A stretch of 64,000 nt of DNA. Origin: Sapria himalayana (Eukaryota > Streptophyta > Magnoliopsida > Malpighiales > Rafflesiaceae). The translations under genes were made by a program, and so were the position numbers. The number at the start of each line of letters is the position of its first letter. The first letter of the stretch is position 1. Shown here one piece after another: positions 35,009 to 46,400 of the stretch. Where the stretch lies: contig JAREIK010000343.1 in NCBI GenBank assembly GCA_029783825.1, positions 3,138,501-3,202,500 of the forward strand. The letters run 5' to 3'. The notes under the pieces were generated by a model. It saw only the letters and a program-made list of their open reading frames with translations. It had not been told where the DNA came from and made no database searches.

Positions 35009-35840
35009 TTGAAATGCCATCGTCGAAAACATGATGAGATCCATTTTCTTCCCCTTAAACATGCCACAAATTTTAGACAAAAAACCCCTAGGCCTACTAT
35101 ATCATTCCCTGAGAAGGCCCCACTCAAATCTTTTCAATTAGACATCAAAAAAAAGATAGTTGAGCATGATTTTTCTAAGATAAGATCACATTCTAAATAT
35201 TTTCATTGCCAGAGATATGGGCACATAGTTGTGAATTGATTTCGTCCCTATAAGGGGAGTGTTATCAAGGAAGTCGTGGTTGATCTAAACAAAGAAACCT
35301 TAATTCACCATAACAATTATAGTTATAAATTTCTTGATGGCACCCTCAAAAATTTCCCCAATCACCATGAACCCAGGAGTCCCCATCACTCACAGTACTG
35401 CATATATATTTTCTCAGCAAAAGAGCCACTAAGAATTTAAGATGAACTATCATATTTTATACTCTTATGAAAGTTGAGAATAAAAATTACAAAAAAAAAT
35501 TGTAGATAGTGATAGTTGTATCAATATTATCTATGCATCTACCCTGACCAAGAAGCCTTAAGGTGGTTTGCACCCGAACCTATACGAGATAACTTGGATT
35601 AATGAAGCAATACTCCATGTCCACAAGTGTTTATGCATACCTATGCAATTCTCAATTTACCAAGAGGAGATCTTGTTTGATGTTTTTGTTAAACATATTA
35701 TTTTAGGACGTCCTTGGCTAGACGACCATGATATTCATATTTTTGGATGGTCAAAGTCAAACATACTAGTATTTGAATATGAAGATCAAAATGTCAAATC
35801 TCACCTAAACAACCTAAGAGTCATTGATCATGTTATATGA
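35009..35840 (+). mobile_element. Degenerate gypsy-like gag zinc knuckle and aspartic protease
   Basis: The frame at 35009-35239 ends with 'KYFHCQRYGHIVVN', a damaged CCHC knuckle (first and last cysteines altered). The frame at 35500-35840 shows 'VDSDSCINIIYAS' (retropepsin active-site segment, family D-S/T-G), then 'HKCLCIPMQFSIYQEEI' and 'HIILGRPWLDDHDIHIFG', typical of the protease end in plant Ty3/gypsy elements. Several stops lie between. Reverse transcriptase and integrase are absent before the right repeat, so the element is internally deleted. Confidence 0.75.
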
Positions 35841-36182
35841 AATCATTTGGAAAGATACATTTTATTAACTAGATGGAAATAGATCTTAAAATAGCAGAGA
35901 GTTATCGTATTATCTTGGTGACCACTGGAGTCTTTCAAGGAAGCAACTATTCCAAATTCTATTAAGGAAATCTACTGGTGGGTCCCAAAATACTTTGTAT
36001 ATGAAACAAAGATTCCAAACTAGTTAGCCTACAATGTCCATATTCAAATCTTCTTGAAGAAAAAATAATAATGAACATCAAGAGACAATACCCAAAAAAA
36101 ATTATTACTTATAACTATTAAGTCAAATACAGGAGCATAAACTAAATAAACTTTTAACAAGCAACTAAATCATAGTGATAAT

Positions 36183-36199
36183 ATACATACACACACACA

Positions 36200-36236
<37 letters not shown>
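36183..36236. repeat. (CA)n/(TG)n microsatellite
   Basis: 'acacacacac' joined through 'atacatg' to about 17 TG units. Confidence 0.95.
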
Positions 36237-36589
36237 AGATACCCCTTTACCAGATCTAATTAGTCTCAATTTGACCATGATATTGAAAATATTCTTGATT
36301 TAAAAATTATCCTTGCCGAGGATACTTTTATTTACATGTACGTGTACCTCATTTGATGACTAGGATGACAAGATACGAACAACTATTGGATTCCATTTCC
36401 ACAATATGAGTTGCAACGAATAAATCCATGCCTTCTTTCACCCAGATAATGAATTTCTTCCGCCCGTAGAGAATAATCAAGACATCCATTTTCATAGTGT
36501 ATATTGACGAAGACACCCCCAGGGGCCATCAAGAATTGAGTTTGAAAGCTCGTATAAGGCTCTAAAGAATTGTGGATGCACGAAGCCCT

Positions 36590-37115
36590 GCCCTTTGATC
36601 TTTTGATTTTCAAAAGCATTTCAATAGGGTTGGTGTACATCCAGGAGGACACACAATGAGAAATGCAAAGCTCCCTCCCTACTTCCTTTCCAAGATCAAA
36701 TTATCCTTATCCATTATCTTTCTTCCCACCACCCACCAAAGCCCTCAATTTTGGTATCAAAATTAGATTCAATTCATCAAAATTCATAAATTCCCAAAAT
36801 TCTAACATGGAAAAAAAAAATTTTAATTCAATTCTCATCAATTTTTAACTATAATTCCTAATTTTATTTATTTTCACCATAATTAAGCATTTTTTTAATC
36901 CTAATCTAACTAAACTCTCAAAACACTAATTTAGGAAATTAAATTTTAAAATTTAATCCCATCAATTTCTAATTGAAAGCCCCAATTTCATACACCCCCT
37001 ACAATTAAGCACATTTTTGTAGAGTAGCATAACTTTTGTATTTTAAATTTCATAATTGATGAGAATTTTTTAAAAAGAACTTAGAGTGCTAGTAGACACA
37101 TCACTGTTGATTTTA
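36590..37115. mobile_element. Probable right LTR of the gypsy-like element
   Basis: Direct-repeat partner of 33400-34165, about 3.0-3.2 kb downstream. It contains 'atttcaatagggttggtgta', 'catcc', 'ccaagatcaaattatcctta' and 'attttaaatttcataatt'. Confidence 0.5.
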
Positions 37116-38632
37116 GAAATAAATATCAATAAAAATAAAAATAAAATCATAATTAAATTACCTAAAAAAAAATTCACATAAAATAAACTAAAAGAATAAA
37201 TATGAATAAGTATAATACAAAAAATAAAAAATATTTAAGCTAAATACCATCATATCTAATAATTTTTAAGTATTTATCATTTACTATAATAATCTTTTTT
37301 AAATAAAAAATAATAATTAATAAAATATAATTATCAATAATATGAATATAAGCTCATGTGTATATAATTCATAAGTCTAAAATAAAAGCATGAGAAACAA
37401 AATCATTGATACATAAAATAATAAAAAAAAATGTTGCTATCTTAGAATTAAATTTTGTATATCCCTCTTTAATAATTATAATTTTCATTGGGGGTGAATT
37501 ATATTATTACTCTTGGATGGCTCTAATAATTAGTCTCTCTCTCTTAATATTATAATTTTTATTTATTTATTTATTATTTATTTTTGATGCATTTAATAGA
37601 AATACTCAACTTGTGAGCTGTCTCAATCACTTTTATCTATTATATAAAGACATTGATTATATGACATTAGACATTAAATGTTCTATTTATTTTTTAAAAT
37701 CATTCATGTATAATATGACATCAAAGCATACATGTGTGTGTAAGGGTTTACAAACTCTAACAGCATATAGCATAATTTGTGGCAAAAAAAAAAAAACAAT
37801 TAGTGCACACAGCACCATTTCAAACACTTAGCCTAAATGAGTTTGTGCCAACAGACACATAGTGATCAGAGATGGGCATGCAATGGAGTGCACAATGGTG
37901 GCTGTGAAGATGCATGCCAATTGATAGCAATAAGCACATGATGTTGGTGGCAAGAGATGAGCACTCGTGTTGATGCACAGGGGTGGTGCAATGCGTGCGG
38001 CCACTGGTGGATGTTTTTCTACAAACTATAATTTGTGCAAAATCACAGATAACAACATTTTTGAACAAAAATACTAAATAGGATTCTGACAAATTTGTTT
38101 AAAGATCACACCAGAAATAATTATTAAATATTATTTTTAAAGAAATTACCAAAAACATTACAAGGTTAATAAAAAATATCTAATTAAAATGACTCTGACA
38201 CACCTACTTGAAAAGTTTATTTCAAAATATTTATGAGAAGAGACAGGTTTAATTACAATCTACCTAATTAACCAAATATCATCTTCTATCTTTTATCATC
38301 ACATATCCTTCAAGATCTTATATCCTAAAGATATACTATTTAGTTTGCCTAAAATTTTTAAGTACACTTATTTTATCATTCATCACTCTACATGAAAGGA
38401 CAAACTAATATCAATAGCCTTGAGATATAATTTTCTAGGACACTCTAGTGTTGAAAGAAATTAAGATATTTTTTATTGGATTCTAGTGAGATATTAATAA
38501 TTATGAACATTATTTTTTTTATCATGGCTTGTTTTTTAATAAACCTAAGAGAAAAATATGAATACAAATATTATATTTGGATCCATTATCCTTCCTCTCT
38601 TACTATATATCTTTCTAGACCACTAATTAGTA
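37116..38632. other. No gene recognised
   Basis: AT-rich DNA. A less AT-rich patch at 37845-38020 with many 'gtgcaat/gatgcac' words reads as a 90-residue minus-strand frame of no recognised family. Confidence 0.4.
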
Positions 38633-38878
38633 GAGAAAATCTATGTTGCACGGACACGGATACGGACATGGGGATACGATATGGCAGGATACGGGGACAC
38701 GGTAAATTTCAAAAAACTAGGATACAGATACGACTAGGACACGGCATGAAAAAAAAATTAAATATAAATATTATCCATTAACAGAAATTTAGATAAATAA
38801 AAAAAATGTTCAAATTTTATTTTTACAAACATTCAAACACAAACATAAGAAATATTAAAACAAAAGATTTACATTTTC

Positions 38879-41207
38879 TTATGAATCAAACAAAATAGCT
38901 TCCAGTTCAGGTTCATCAAAAGAAAGATCTGCAATCTCGAGAATTCCAGCATTTTCAATATCCATTGATTCAAAATCATCACCTCCAATGTCCCACATTT
39001 TAGATTCACCTTCATTATAGTTTAGAGATCTCCTTGACAGAAGTCAAAGATTGTTATGGATATAAACTAAGTCTTCAGCTCTTTGTGGTGTCAACTTGTT
39101 TCTCTTCATGGAGTGAATAAAATTATAAGTGCTCCAATTTCTTTCACAACATGAGGATGAACAATGTTGTCCTAATAATTTTAATGCAATAGATTGAAGC
39201 ATCGGTGCAACAGTTCCATGAACAACCCACCATTTAATAGGACTCATATATCATCTGTCTTTTATGGAATCACTACTAGAAAAATCTTCCAAAAATGCCG
39301 AAAATATAGCACTCGTCATTTGCTCTTCTCCTTTCACCTTCATTAAAAAAATATCTCTCAAAACATTTTTTTTTCTCTTACTATTTCTAAATCTCGATGC
39401 GGTGGAACACGATCACCAGACCCAGCAAGCCATTGTTAACTATAATACTTGCAAGTTATGTTATAACATTAATTATAAAATATTAAACATCATAGAATAT
39501 CATTTACATTAAAATTATCATAATCTATAATTTAAACTCTTAAGATTACCTTGGATTTAAGGAATGAGCAAGAGAATGTAAAGGTGTGTGGCTTTTATTC
39601 CATCTTTCCACCAGGATTTCATTCACAATATAAAAAAACCTATAGGTTAAAATATATAGCAAATCATATAAGTTCAATTATAATTAAAACTTAAATTTTC
39701 AATCAAAATAATAAAAATTAAAAATTAAATTAAAAGTATACCTTGAATTATCTGTGGGGCTTTTATGTTATTTCTTAAAAATAACTTCTTTCACTTTTTC
39801 GATCATAGAATCTCACCACTCATAAATATTATGAAGGCAAGGTTTATCAGTGTCAGCTAATCGAAGCATCTCATAATAGGAGTTGTAAAGCTGAGGATAT
39901 AATCTACATTCATCCAAAAGTCTTCATTTAGGATTTTATCATTTACTTCTTTAGCTTTCACTAAATCATCATCTTTATACATTTCCCATTCTTCACTTAT
40001 CACTAATTGCTCTAAACCTCTTTTTATTGTTTTAAATCGTTTAATCATAATAATAGTTGAAGCAAACCGTGTATCGGCCACTAAAAGTAACTTTAGCTTG
40101 CAATGATTATTAAACATTGATAATCTCATTGCATAATTCATAATGAAATTCTTGATAAAAAAAATATCACTTGATACTTGAGCGATACAACCACACTGTT
40201 CCATCATATCATCATATTTTGAGTTTGTTGGTGCATAAATATTCTTCAAAGCAAGATTAAGAGTATGAACCACACACGGGGTCCAAAAGATATGCCGAAA
40301 TTTTGCTTCCACAATGTATCCTGCTGCTTTGCAAGCCACGGCATTATAAGTTATAACTTGAACTACCTTTTGTGGATCAATCTCTTGTATAGCATTAATC
40401 AATAAATCAACTATAAAATATTTGTCCTTAGTCTCTCCTTCACAGTTTATTGCTTTCAAAAACATTAGTCCACTTTCAGAGACTGCCATAATATTAATAA
40501 GTGGTCTTCTTTGAGCATATGACCATCCATCATTACAAATGCTCACTCCTTTCTCATTCCAAGTCTTCTTGATTGGTTCTAATAGATTATCAATATTATT
40601 CTTCTCCTTCTGCAATAATGTTATTCTTAATGCATTATAGCTTGGTGGGACATAACCTGGTAGATGACTTGCACTTTTAAAGGCACGTGCATAATAAGGA
40701 TTTCTAGCTAAGTGAAATGACAACCCTCCAGAATAAAACAGCCTAGCTATCTCACTGTCAACTAATTCACGTGCACCAATTTTGAATGCATTTTCAATTG
40801 ATCTCATAGTTTCCTTTTTCTTTTTTGATCAATTGGATTAGCACTAGAAGATGAATTCTCAAAAAAAAATCTGCAATGCTTAATGTGGGTAAAGAAACTG
40901 ACTTAGGATTAGATATTTTCATTCTCTGTTCAGATTCCTCCACCATCCTTCGCATCTCAATCAAATTTTGATTTGTTACTTTAGTACATGATACAATCTC
41001 AGCCCCTTTAATTTTTAACAAGTGAGCCTTGACTCTATAAGATCCTCTATATATTTGTCTACAAAAATTACATTGAAAAGTAACATTCTCTCCCCCTTTT
41101 TCTTTATCTAATTTTGCATCTTTCGTGACATATTTCTATAATGGAGCATTATCATCAACATCTTGAATATTTTCTTGATTACTTGAAGGCTCAGAATTAC
41201 AACTCAT
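38879..41207 (-). pseudogene. hAT transposase with BED finger, DUF659-like core and hATC; disrupted
   Basis: Minus-strand ATG at 41207. The BED finger follows ('CNFCRQIYRGSYRVKAHLLK'), with a stop at 41138-41136 where the family has the conserved Trp before 'KYVTK'. Two frameshifts lie near 40865 (T-run) and 40803. The long open part 39857-40807 carries 'LARNPYYARAF', 'GVSICNDGWS', 'TYNAVACKAAG', 'FWTPCVVHTLNLALKN' and 'ADTRFASTIIM'. After an intron-like gap, 39544-39650 gives 'VERWNKSHTPLHSLAHSLNP' and 39247-38879 gives hATC ('LKLLGQHCSSSCCERNWST', 'QRAEDLVYIHNNL'). There is a TGA at 39046-39044 where the family has Arg. The end is 'DEPELEAILFDS' with a TAA. It is non-functional as it stands. 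Confidence 0.9.
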
Positions 41208-41754
41208 TTTATTGGTATAATTCTGCATGAAAAAAAATTATGCATTTTAAATAATCTATATTAATTCAAAATTAATTTAATCTTTTTTTTCCATCAATAC
41301 TTTTTTACATTTTTCATTATATTTTTATTATTTAATTAAAACATTAATTTATTTAAAATAAATTATATAACAAAAACTATTATACTTACATATTATATAT
41401 TACTAAATATTACATAATACATACTAACAAAAGTATTCATATTTAAATATTCCATATTTTAATATTGCATATTTATTATTATTCTTAAAATTATGTATTT
41501 AAAATTAAAATAAATTATTTGTTTATTATATTGTGTATATATATTAAACAAACAATAATAATTAAAATATAAAAAAAATATATTTAAGCCCTCTAACCCC
41601 TGCTCCCTCCCGTTACAACTTATAACTCCCTCTAACATATATTTTAAATATAGTATTTTAAAATAATTTAAAATACAGTATTTTAAAATATTTTAAAATA
41701 TTGTATTTTAAATTAATTTAAAATTCTATTTTTTAAATTAATTTAAAAAAAATT

Positions 41755-41962
41755 TAATCCTCTAACACCCTCTCCCCTCCACCCTCCCCCGTCCAGAACC
41801 TTTTTTTCCCTATCCCGAAAATCCCTCCCGAAACCCCCTCCACCCCCCCCTCCCGAAAATCCCTCCCGATAATCCCGCCCGAAACCCCCTCCCACCCCCC
41901 TCCCCGAACCCCCCTCCCTCCCACCCGATTTTTGATTTTCGAACTCTCCCCCTCCCGATACA
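41755..41962. repeat. C-rich tract 'ccctcccgaaa' inside the second hAT element
   Basis: About 200 bp built from 'ccctcccgaaa', 'accccctccca' and 'cccccct'. The minus strand has many G3-G7 runs. It lies upstream of the transposase start, in its leader or promoter. The Gly/Arg frame across it is an artefact. Confidence 0.9.
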
Positions 41963-42970
41963 AATTTAAATCCTTACCTTAGGTACTGTCGGCGGCTCGG
42001 CGGTGTGCTCCTCCCCTCCCCGTTTGACGCAATGACAATTGATAACTATTTCCCGCAATCGGCTTGTCGGCAACTCTCTGTCGACGGTGTGCTCCTCAAA
42101 TTGTTGGAGATGTAAGAGTAATTGTTAATATATATGGTATTTCCGACGCGTTAGAATCGAAAAAACACGTTGGTTGGTAAACAACGCGTCGGTAGGTAAA
42201 CGACACGTCTGGAGGTAAACGATTGTTTCCGAAAAATGCGTCGGATACGTCTCCGACGCGTATCCGATATGTCACGTGGCGTATCGCATACGGATTTGTG
42301 TCCGATACGCCACGTGGCGGGTCGAACACGTATCCGACGCGTGTCTGACCCGTGTCACCGTGTCCACATGTCCGACACGTGGACACGGCACTCCCTAGCC
42401 GTATCCGTGCAACACAGGAGAAAATGATCATGTTGAAACTCAACATAATATTACTCACATAGGATTATTATAAATATTAATAAATTTAGATCATATTAAG
42501 ATTAAAAAGAATAACATTTTCTTAAGTAGAATAATTTCATTCAGACCTAGATAACATGAAGTATAGAAGTCTGTACTAATACAGACTCATATTAAATTAA
42601 GAACTAGGGCTAAAATACATGATTGCCTAGGATTTAAGAATCTATACCATAAGAGAGACATGTCCAACCTTCACGAATTTGAGATAGCCTACATAGAAAT
42701 CAAGTGATCAAGTAATTAGTCCATTTGATTTTGACTTTCCGAATTCCAATCACTTTCTAGAAGAGACAAAAAGGTTGTACTTAATACACAGTTTCACAAA
42801 TTTTATTACTCTTGATTTTTTTATTACTTCTCTTGATTATACTAGAATACTCTAGTCTTTTTCTAAGAAATTATCTCATCCAAAATAACGTTAAGTAATA
42901 ACCTATATGTTAGATGCTTCGATCAAAAGCAAAAAAAAATAAAGGTGTGCAAAGTAAAAATTATAAGTAC

Positions 42971-43319
42971 TAGTGCATCTCCAACCACACTCAACAAAAT
43001 AACTACTCAAAATATATTTAAATATTAAATTCACTAATTTAGTTAGCAAATTTTTAGTATACACTCCAACCACATTCTCTATTTTACACCTTAACTTTCA
43101 ATAATTTTAAAAAAGTCAAAACATATATAGAGAGAAAGATAGAGAAAAAAAAGGAGAAAAAATTAGAGAGCTCAAATGACTCTACAAATTTGTTGAGCCA
43201 TTTGAGTAAACTATAAAATAAAGAGTGGAATAGAGAGTGAATTAAAATGAATTTTTTGTGTTTGGCTAGCTAAAATAACTAAAATTGAATAAATATCTAG
43301 CCCGTTGGAGATTCTCTTA
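42971..43319. mobile_element. Tourist-like MITE, ~350 bp
   Basis: Starts 'GTGCATCTCCAACCACACTC' and ends 'CCCGTTGGAGATTCTC', flanked by cta/tta. The interior matches the copies at 62387 and 63005: 'aatatatttaaatatt', 'tagagagctcaaatgac', 'gccatttgagtaaact' and 'ttgtgtttggctagctaaaa'. Ends GAGCATCTCC plus a 3-bp T-A-A duplication fit PIF/Harbinger Tourist elements. Confidence 0.8.
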
Positions 43320-43756
43320 CGCATTACAAACTATAAAAAATTAAGGGATGTGAATAAATTAAGAAGTACAAATATTTGATTAAATCATTGCAGTCTCTAA
43401 CATTGGACATATTGTGATTGATTCTTAGTTGAGTTGAAACATGTATATTAGAAACATCTAACCCACACTTCCAAAATCTTATTAGCAACACTTTTTGATA
43501 TATCTTCTTCAACAGCTCCTAAAAATAACAAGCTGGCTGTAAAACAAAAGGTATTGATCAAGAGTGATATTTATTGCAGTTTAGTTCCACCATGAGAAAA
43601 TAAAAGAGGCATCGTTATTTTAGTTTCGTAAAGCCGTGATCATGTTCCTTCAACTGGATTATAGTTGTGAATCATCGCCCAAATTAAGTAAAATGAAAAG
43701 AAAATCGCAAAATCAGAACATATACATTGGTTGAGTGATTGTGTGGAAGAGAATAC

Positions 43757-44100
43757 CATGTGAGCCTTCGTAACTGTTTTCCTTTTGGTTATGGATTTCC
43801 AATCATCATCGTCGTCCTCGTCATACATATCTTCCTTTTTCACTTTAGAACCCTTATATGGGGGAAATTCAAATTTAATCGAACTATAACGGCAGAAGAT
43901 TAGAATAGCATTAATGGAAAAAACCTTGACGGGTGTGATAGCTGATTTCCTCTTGGATACGGGCACATCGTCATCATCGTCGTCATCTATATCTACTTTC
44001 TTGACTTTGGATGCCATTAAGTGAGACCCAGGAGAAACTTTGCCTTTAACTAATTTTCCATCTATATCATGTTCCTGTTCAACGCTTTCGATTCCTTGAG
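43757..44100 (-). CDS. Two exons of a Lys/Asp-rich repeat protein (fragment, function unknown)
   Basis: Minus-strand exons 43925-44100 and 43852-43757 join in phase with GT-AG. Exon 1 gives 'QGIESVEQEHDIDGKLVKG', 'KVSPGSHLMASKVKKVDI', seven Asp, then 'VPVSKRKSAITPVK'. Exon 2 gives 'GSKVKKEDMYDEDDDDDW', 'KSITKRKTVTKAHM'. The two carry the same module (SKVKK-acidic run-K-R-K-T/S), i.e. an internal duplication. Such basic/acidic modules occur in nuclear proteins, including N-termini of plant DNA topoisomerase I; that match is only suggestive. A stop lies just upstream of the exon 1 acceptor and no convincing next exon was found, so this is a fragment. Confidence 0.45.
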
Positions 44101-44348
44101 CTGAGATTTAGGGGTTGCCGTACCCCAATTTGAATGGTTCTCCCTGGCGGGCTTAGTGTCTTCCGTTCTCCTTCTCCTTCCTGAGAGATGCTGTTTCCAG
44201 ATTTGCAGTACAGGCAGGCAGGCGTATTGATATCATCTCCAGCACACTCAACAAAATAGCTACTCAAAATATATTTTAATATTTAATTTATTATTTTAGC
44301 TAATACTTTTTCATAGGACACTCAAACAACACTCTCTATTTCATACCT

Positions 44349-44689
44349 AATAGCATCTCCAATCACACTCAATAATATAACTAATTAAAATATATTTAAA
44401 TATTCAGTCCAGTATTTTAAGTAGTAACACTTCAAATTTTACTTCAACCAAACTCAGCAAAATGGTGATAAGTTAAGTTCTGGGATCATGGAACTAGTGA
44501 ATGACAATAATATCTTAATAGAAAAAATAATTTGTTGAGCGATAAACGCTTGCTATATGTGTTGAGTGAGAAGTCGAGTGGGCAAAAATGCGAGCGAGAT
44601 AACAAGCACATTGGAACCCTAATTTTCTAAAAACACTCAACAAAATATTGAAACTCTATTTTTAGCAAGCTTGTTAGAGATGCTCTGAC
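44349..44689. mobile_element. Second MITE inserted in the first
   Basis: Starts TAGCATCTCCAATCACACTC and ends 'GTTAGAGATGCTC', flanked by TAA and TGA. It interrupts the word that reads 'cctaactttcaa' in intact copies (here 'cctaa...cttcaa'). Confidence 0.7.
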
Positions 44690-44827
44690 TTCAAATATTT
44701 TTTTTAAAAGTCAAACATGTGTATAGAAAGAGATAGAGAGAAAAAAGGGAGAGAGAAAATTTAGAGAGCTCAAATGACTATTCATATTTATTGATCTCAT
44801 TTGAGTAAACTATGAATTAGAGTGTGG

Positions 44828-45576
44828 TAAAGGTGTCAACCGGGCCTCGTGTCGTGTCTGGCTTAGCACTGTACTGTGACCCGTTGGCACGGTACCGTGC
44901 CTAGAGGTGTCAACCGTGCCCGAGCCCGTGCCGTGCCGTGCCTGGCCAGGCACGGTTCGGCCCGCGGCATGGCAAACCAGCACGGGTTTATCCCGTGCCG
45001 GGTGTCCTGTGAGCCCGACCCCATGATGCCCCTCCCGCAAAAAAAGACTGCAGGTCGGGTCTGATTCGACCCGACCCGCGGTCCCCCCGTATCTCGAACC
45101 GCTCGGACAAGAATGCCCAAGCGGGCCTGGCGAGGCATGGCACGGCCCGCAGGCATGGCGGGCCGTGCCGGGCCCGGTTTCAGTAACCGTGCCCGGCCCG
45201 GCCCCGCCCGGAAGCTCAATCACGCCTTAAAATAACGTGCCGGACCGGCCCGTGCCGGCCCGTTTGACACCTTTAACCGTGCTGAAATCAATTTTTTTTT
45301 AAATTAAGATTATGGGGGCGCCGAAATCCTAATTTTTTTTATTAGGATTTCTACGCGCTAAAACCATACTTTTTATTTAATTTAGGGTTAGGCCCGACCG
45401 GACCAAACCCGGCGAATCATGTCATGGGCCCATGCCAAGCTAAACCCCACAAAACCGTACCGGGACAGGCACAGCACGATACAGTAACCGTGTCATGTCT
45501 GGCTTGGCATGAAAGCATGGTCGGGCCTGAAAAAAATGGGGCGGCCCGGCCCAACACGTCCCATTTGACACCTCTA
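44828..45576. mobile_element. GC-rich hAT-type non-autonomous element (outer)
   Basis: Ends TAAAGGTGTCAACC (left) and, read inward, TAGAGGTGTCAAAT (right). Flanking octamers GAGTGTGG and GATAGTAG agree at 5 of 8. The interior has dense 'ccgtgcc', 'gcccggc' and 'cacggta' words on both strands. The Gly/Pro/Arg frames across it are artefacts. It sits inside the first MITE. Confidence 0.75.
44902..45275. mobile_element. hAT-type element of the same family nested in the outer copy
   Basis: TAGAGGTGTCAACC at the left and, read inward, TAAAGGTGTCAAAC at the right. Flanking octamers ACCGTGCC (44894-44901) and ACCGTGCT (45276-45283) match at 7 of 8. Confidence 0.8.
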
Positions 45577-45679
45577 GATAGTAGGATATATAGTATTTTG
45601 GAGATAAATTTTTTGTGTTTAGCTAGCTAGAATAGCTAAAATTAAAAAATAGAGAGTGTGTTAGAGATATTATTAAAGT

Positions 45680-46400
45680 CGCTGTTTTTTAGAAAATCAT
45701 ATGCCTAATTACTAACTTTTTAGAAAATCATCGCACTAATTACTAGTTTATTATTTTATTATTTCCCACATAATAATCATCCAAACAAAATTATAATATT
45801 AATGATGATTGGTCAAAAAATCATAATAGTATGCTTAGAGATAATATATTAGTGTGATGATAAATATCTTTATTTAATAATAATATATTTTAATTTTGAT
45901 AATTAATAGAAGTGACATTTTTTTATTCTTAAATTAATATCTCTCATTAATCCAATTTAATGATAAATATCTCTCATATAAGAATAAAATAATAAATTAA
46001 TTTTTGATTTTTTTTCTTTATGCTTGACTTTTTTTATATGTCATATGCTTTGATTTTATTCAATAAAATTTAAAATAAATAATAATTTTAATGTCAAAAT
46101 GGAGTCGACTTGAGAAATAATGATTTTGATTTTCTTTCTAAAACTCATGCCTTCGGATTTCAAAAGTTGATGATTATGTGATAGCCAATTTATTTATTTA
46201 TTTTTTTTCATATGTCATATCCTAAGATGAGGGGAAATAATTATCTAATCAATAAAAGATAATGCGATGATTGAAAGAAAAATGTATCACTCTTTTAATC
46301 AACAAAGCTTGAGTTTATTAAAAAGATTAAAGATGTATTAAATCTTTAAATTAGTTTCATTAAGTATTAAGATATGTTTTAAAGTGATTATAAGTATAAC
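45680..46400. other. AT-rich, no gene seen
   Basis: The phrase 'ttagaaaatcat..gc..aattactaactt' is repeated in tandem at about 45690 and 45720. Nothing else is recognised. Confidence 0.4.

Larger units (their letters stand above)
38641..42417 (-). mobile_element. Complete hAT DNA transposon of a second family, 3777 bp, perfect 8-bp target duplication
   Basis: GAGAAAAT lies immediately outside both ends (38633-38640 and 42418-42425). The ends are CTATGTTGCACGGACACGG (left) and, read inward, CTGTGTTGCACGGATACGG (right): 17 of 19 match. Both subterminal zones carry clusters of 'ggacacgg', 'ggatacg' and 'tccgacacgt' words (38650-38755 and 42140-42405). A broken transposase lies inside on the minus strand. 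Different ends and a different transposase separate it from the 27-33 kb element. Confidence 0.95.
44232..45673. mobile_element. Tourist-like MITE split by two later insertions
   Basis: Pieces 44232-44348 ('catctccagcacactcaac'), 44690-44827 ('tagagagctcaaatgacta', 'catttgagtaaact') and 45577-45673 ('tttttgtgtttagctagcta', 'gtgttagagatatta') align in order to the uninterrupted MITE at 42971-43319. Confidence 0.75.

Noticed and set aside
41754..41963. Gly/Arg-rich minus-strand frame
   Set aside because: Direct translation of the C-rich simple repeat.
44810..45630. Gly/Pro/Arg-rich frames on both strands
   Set aside because: They lie across the GC-rich nested hAT MITEs and have no continuity outside them.
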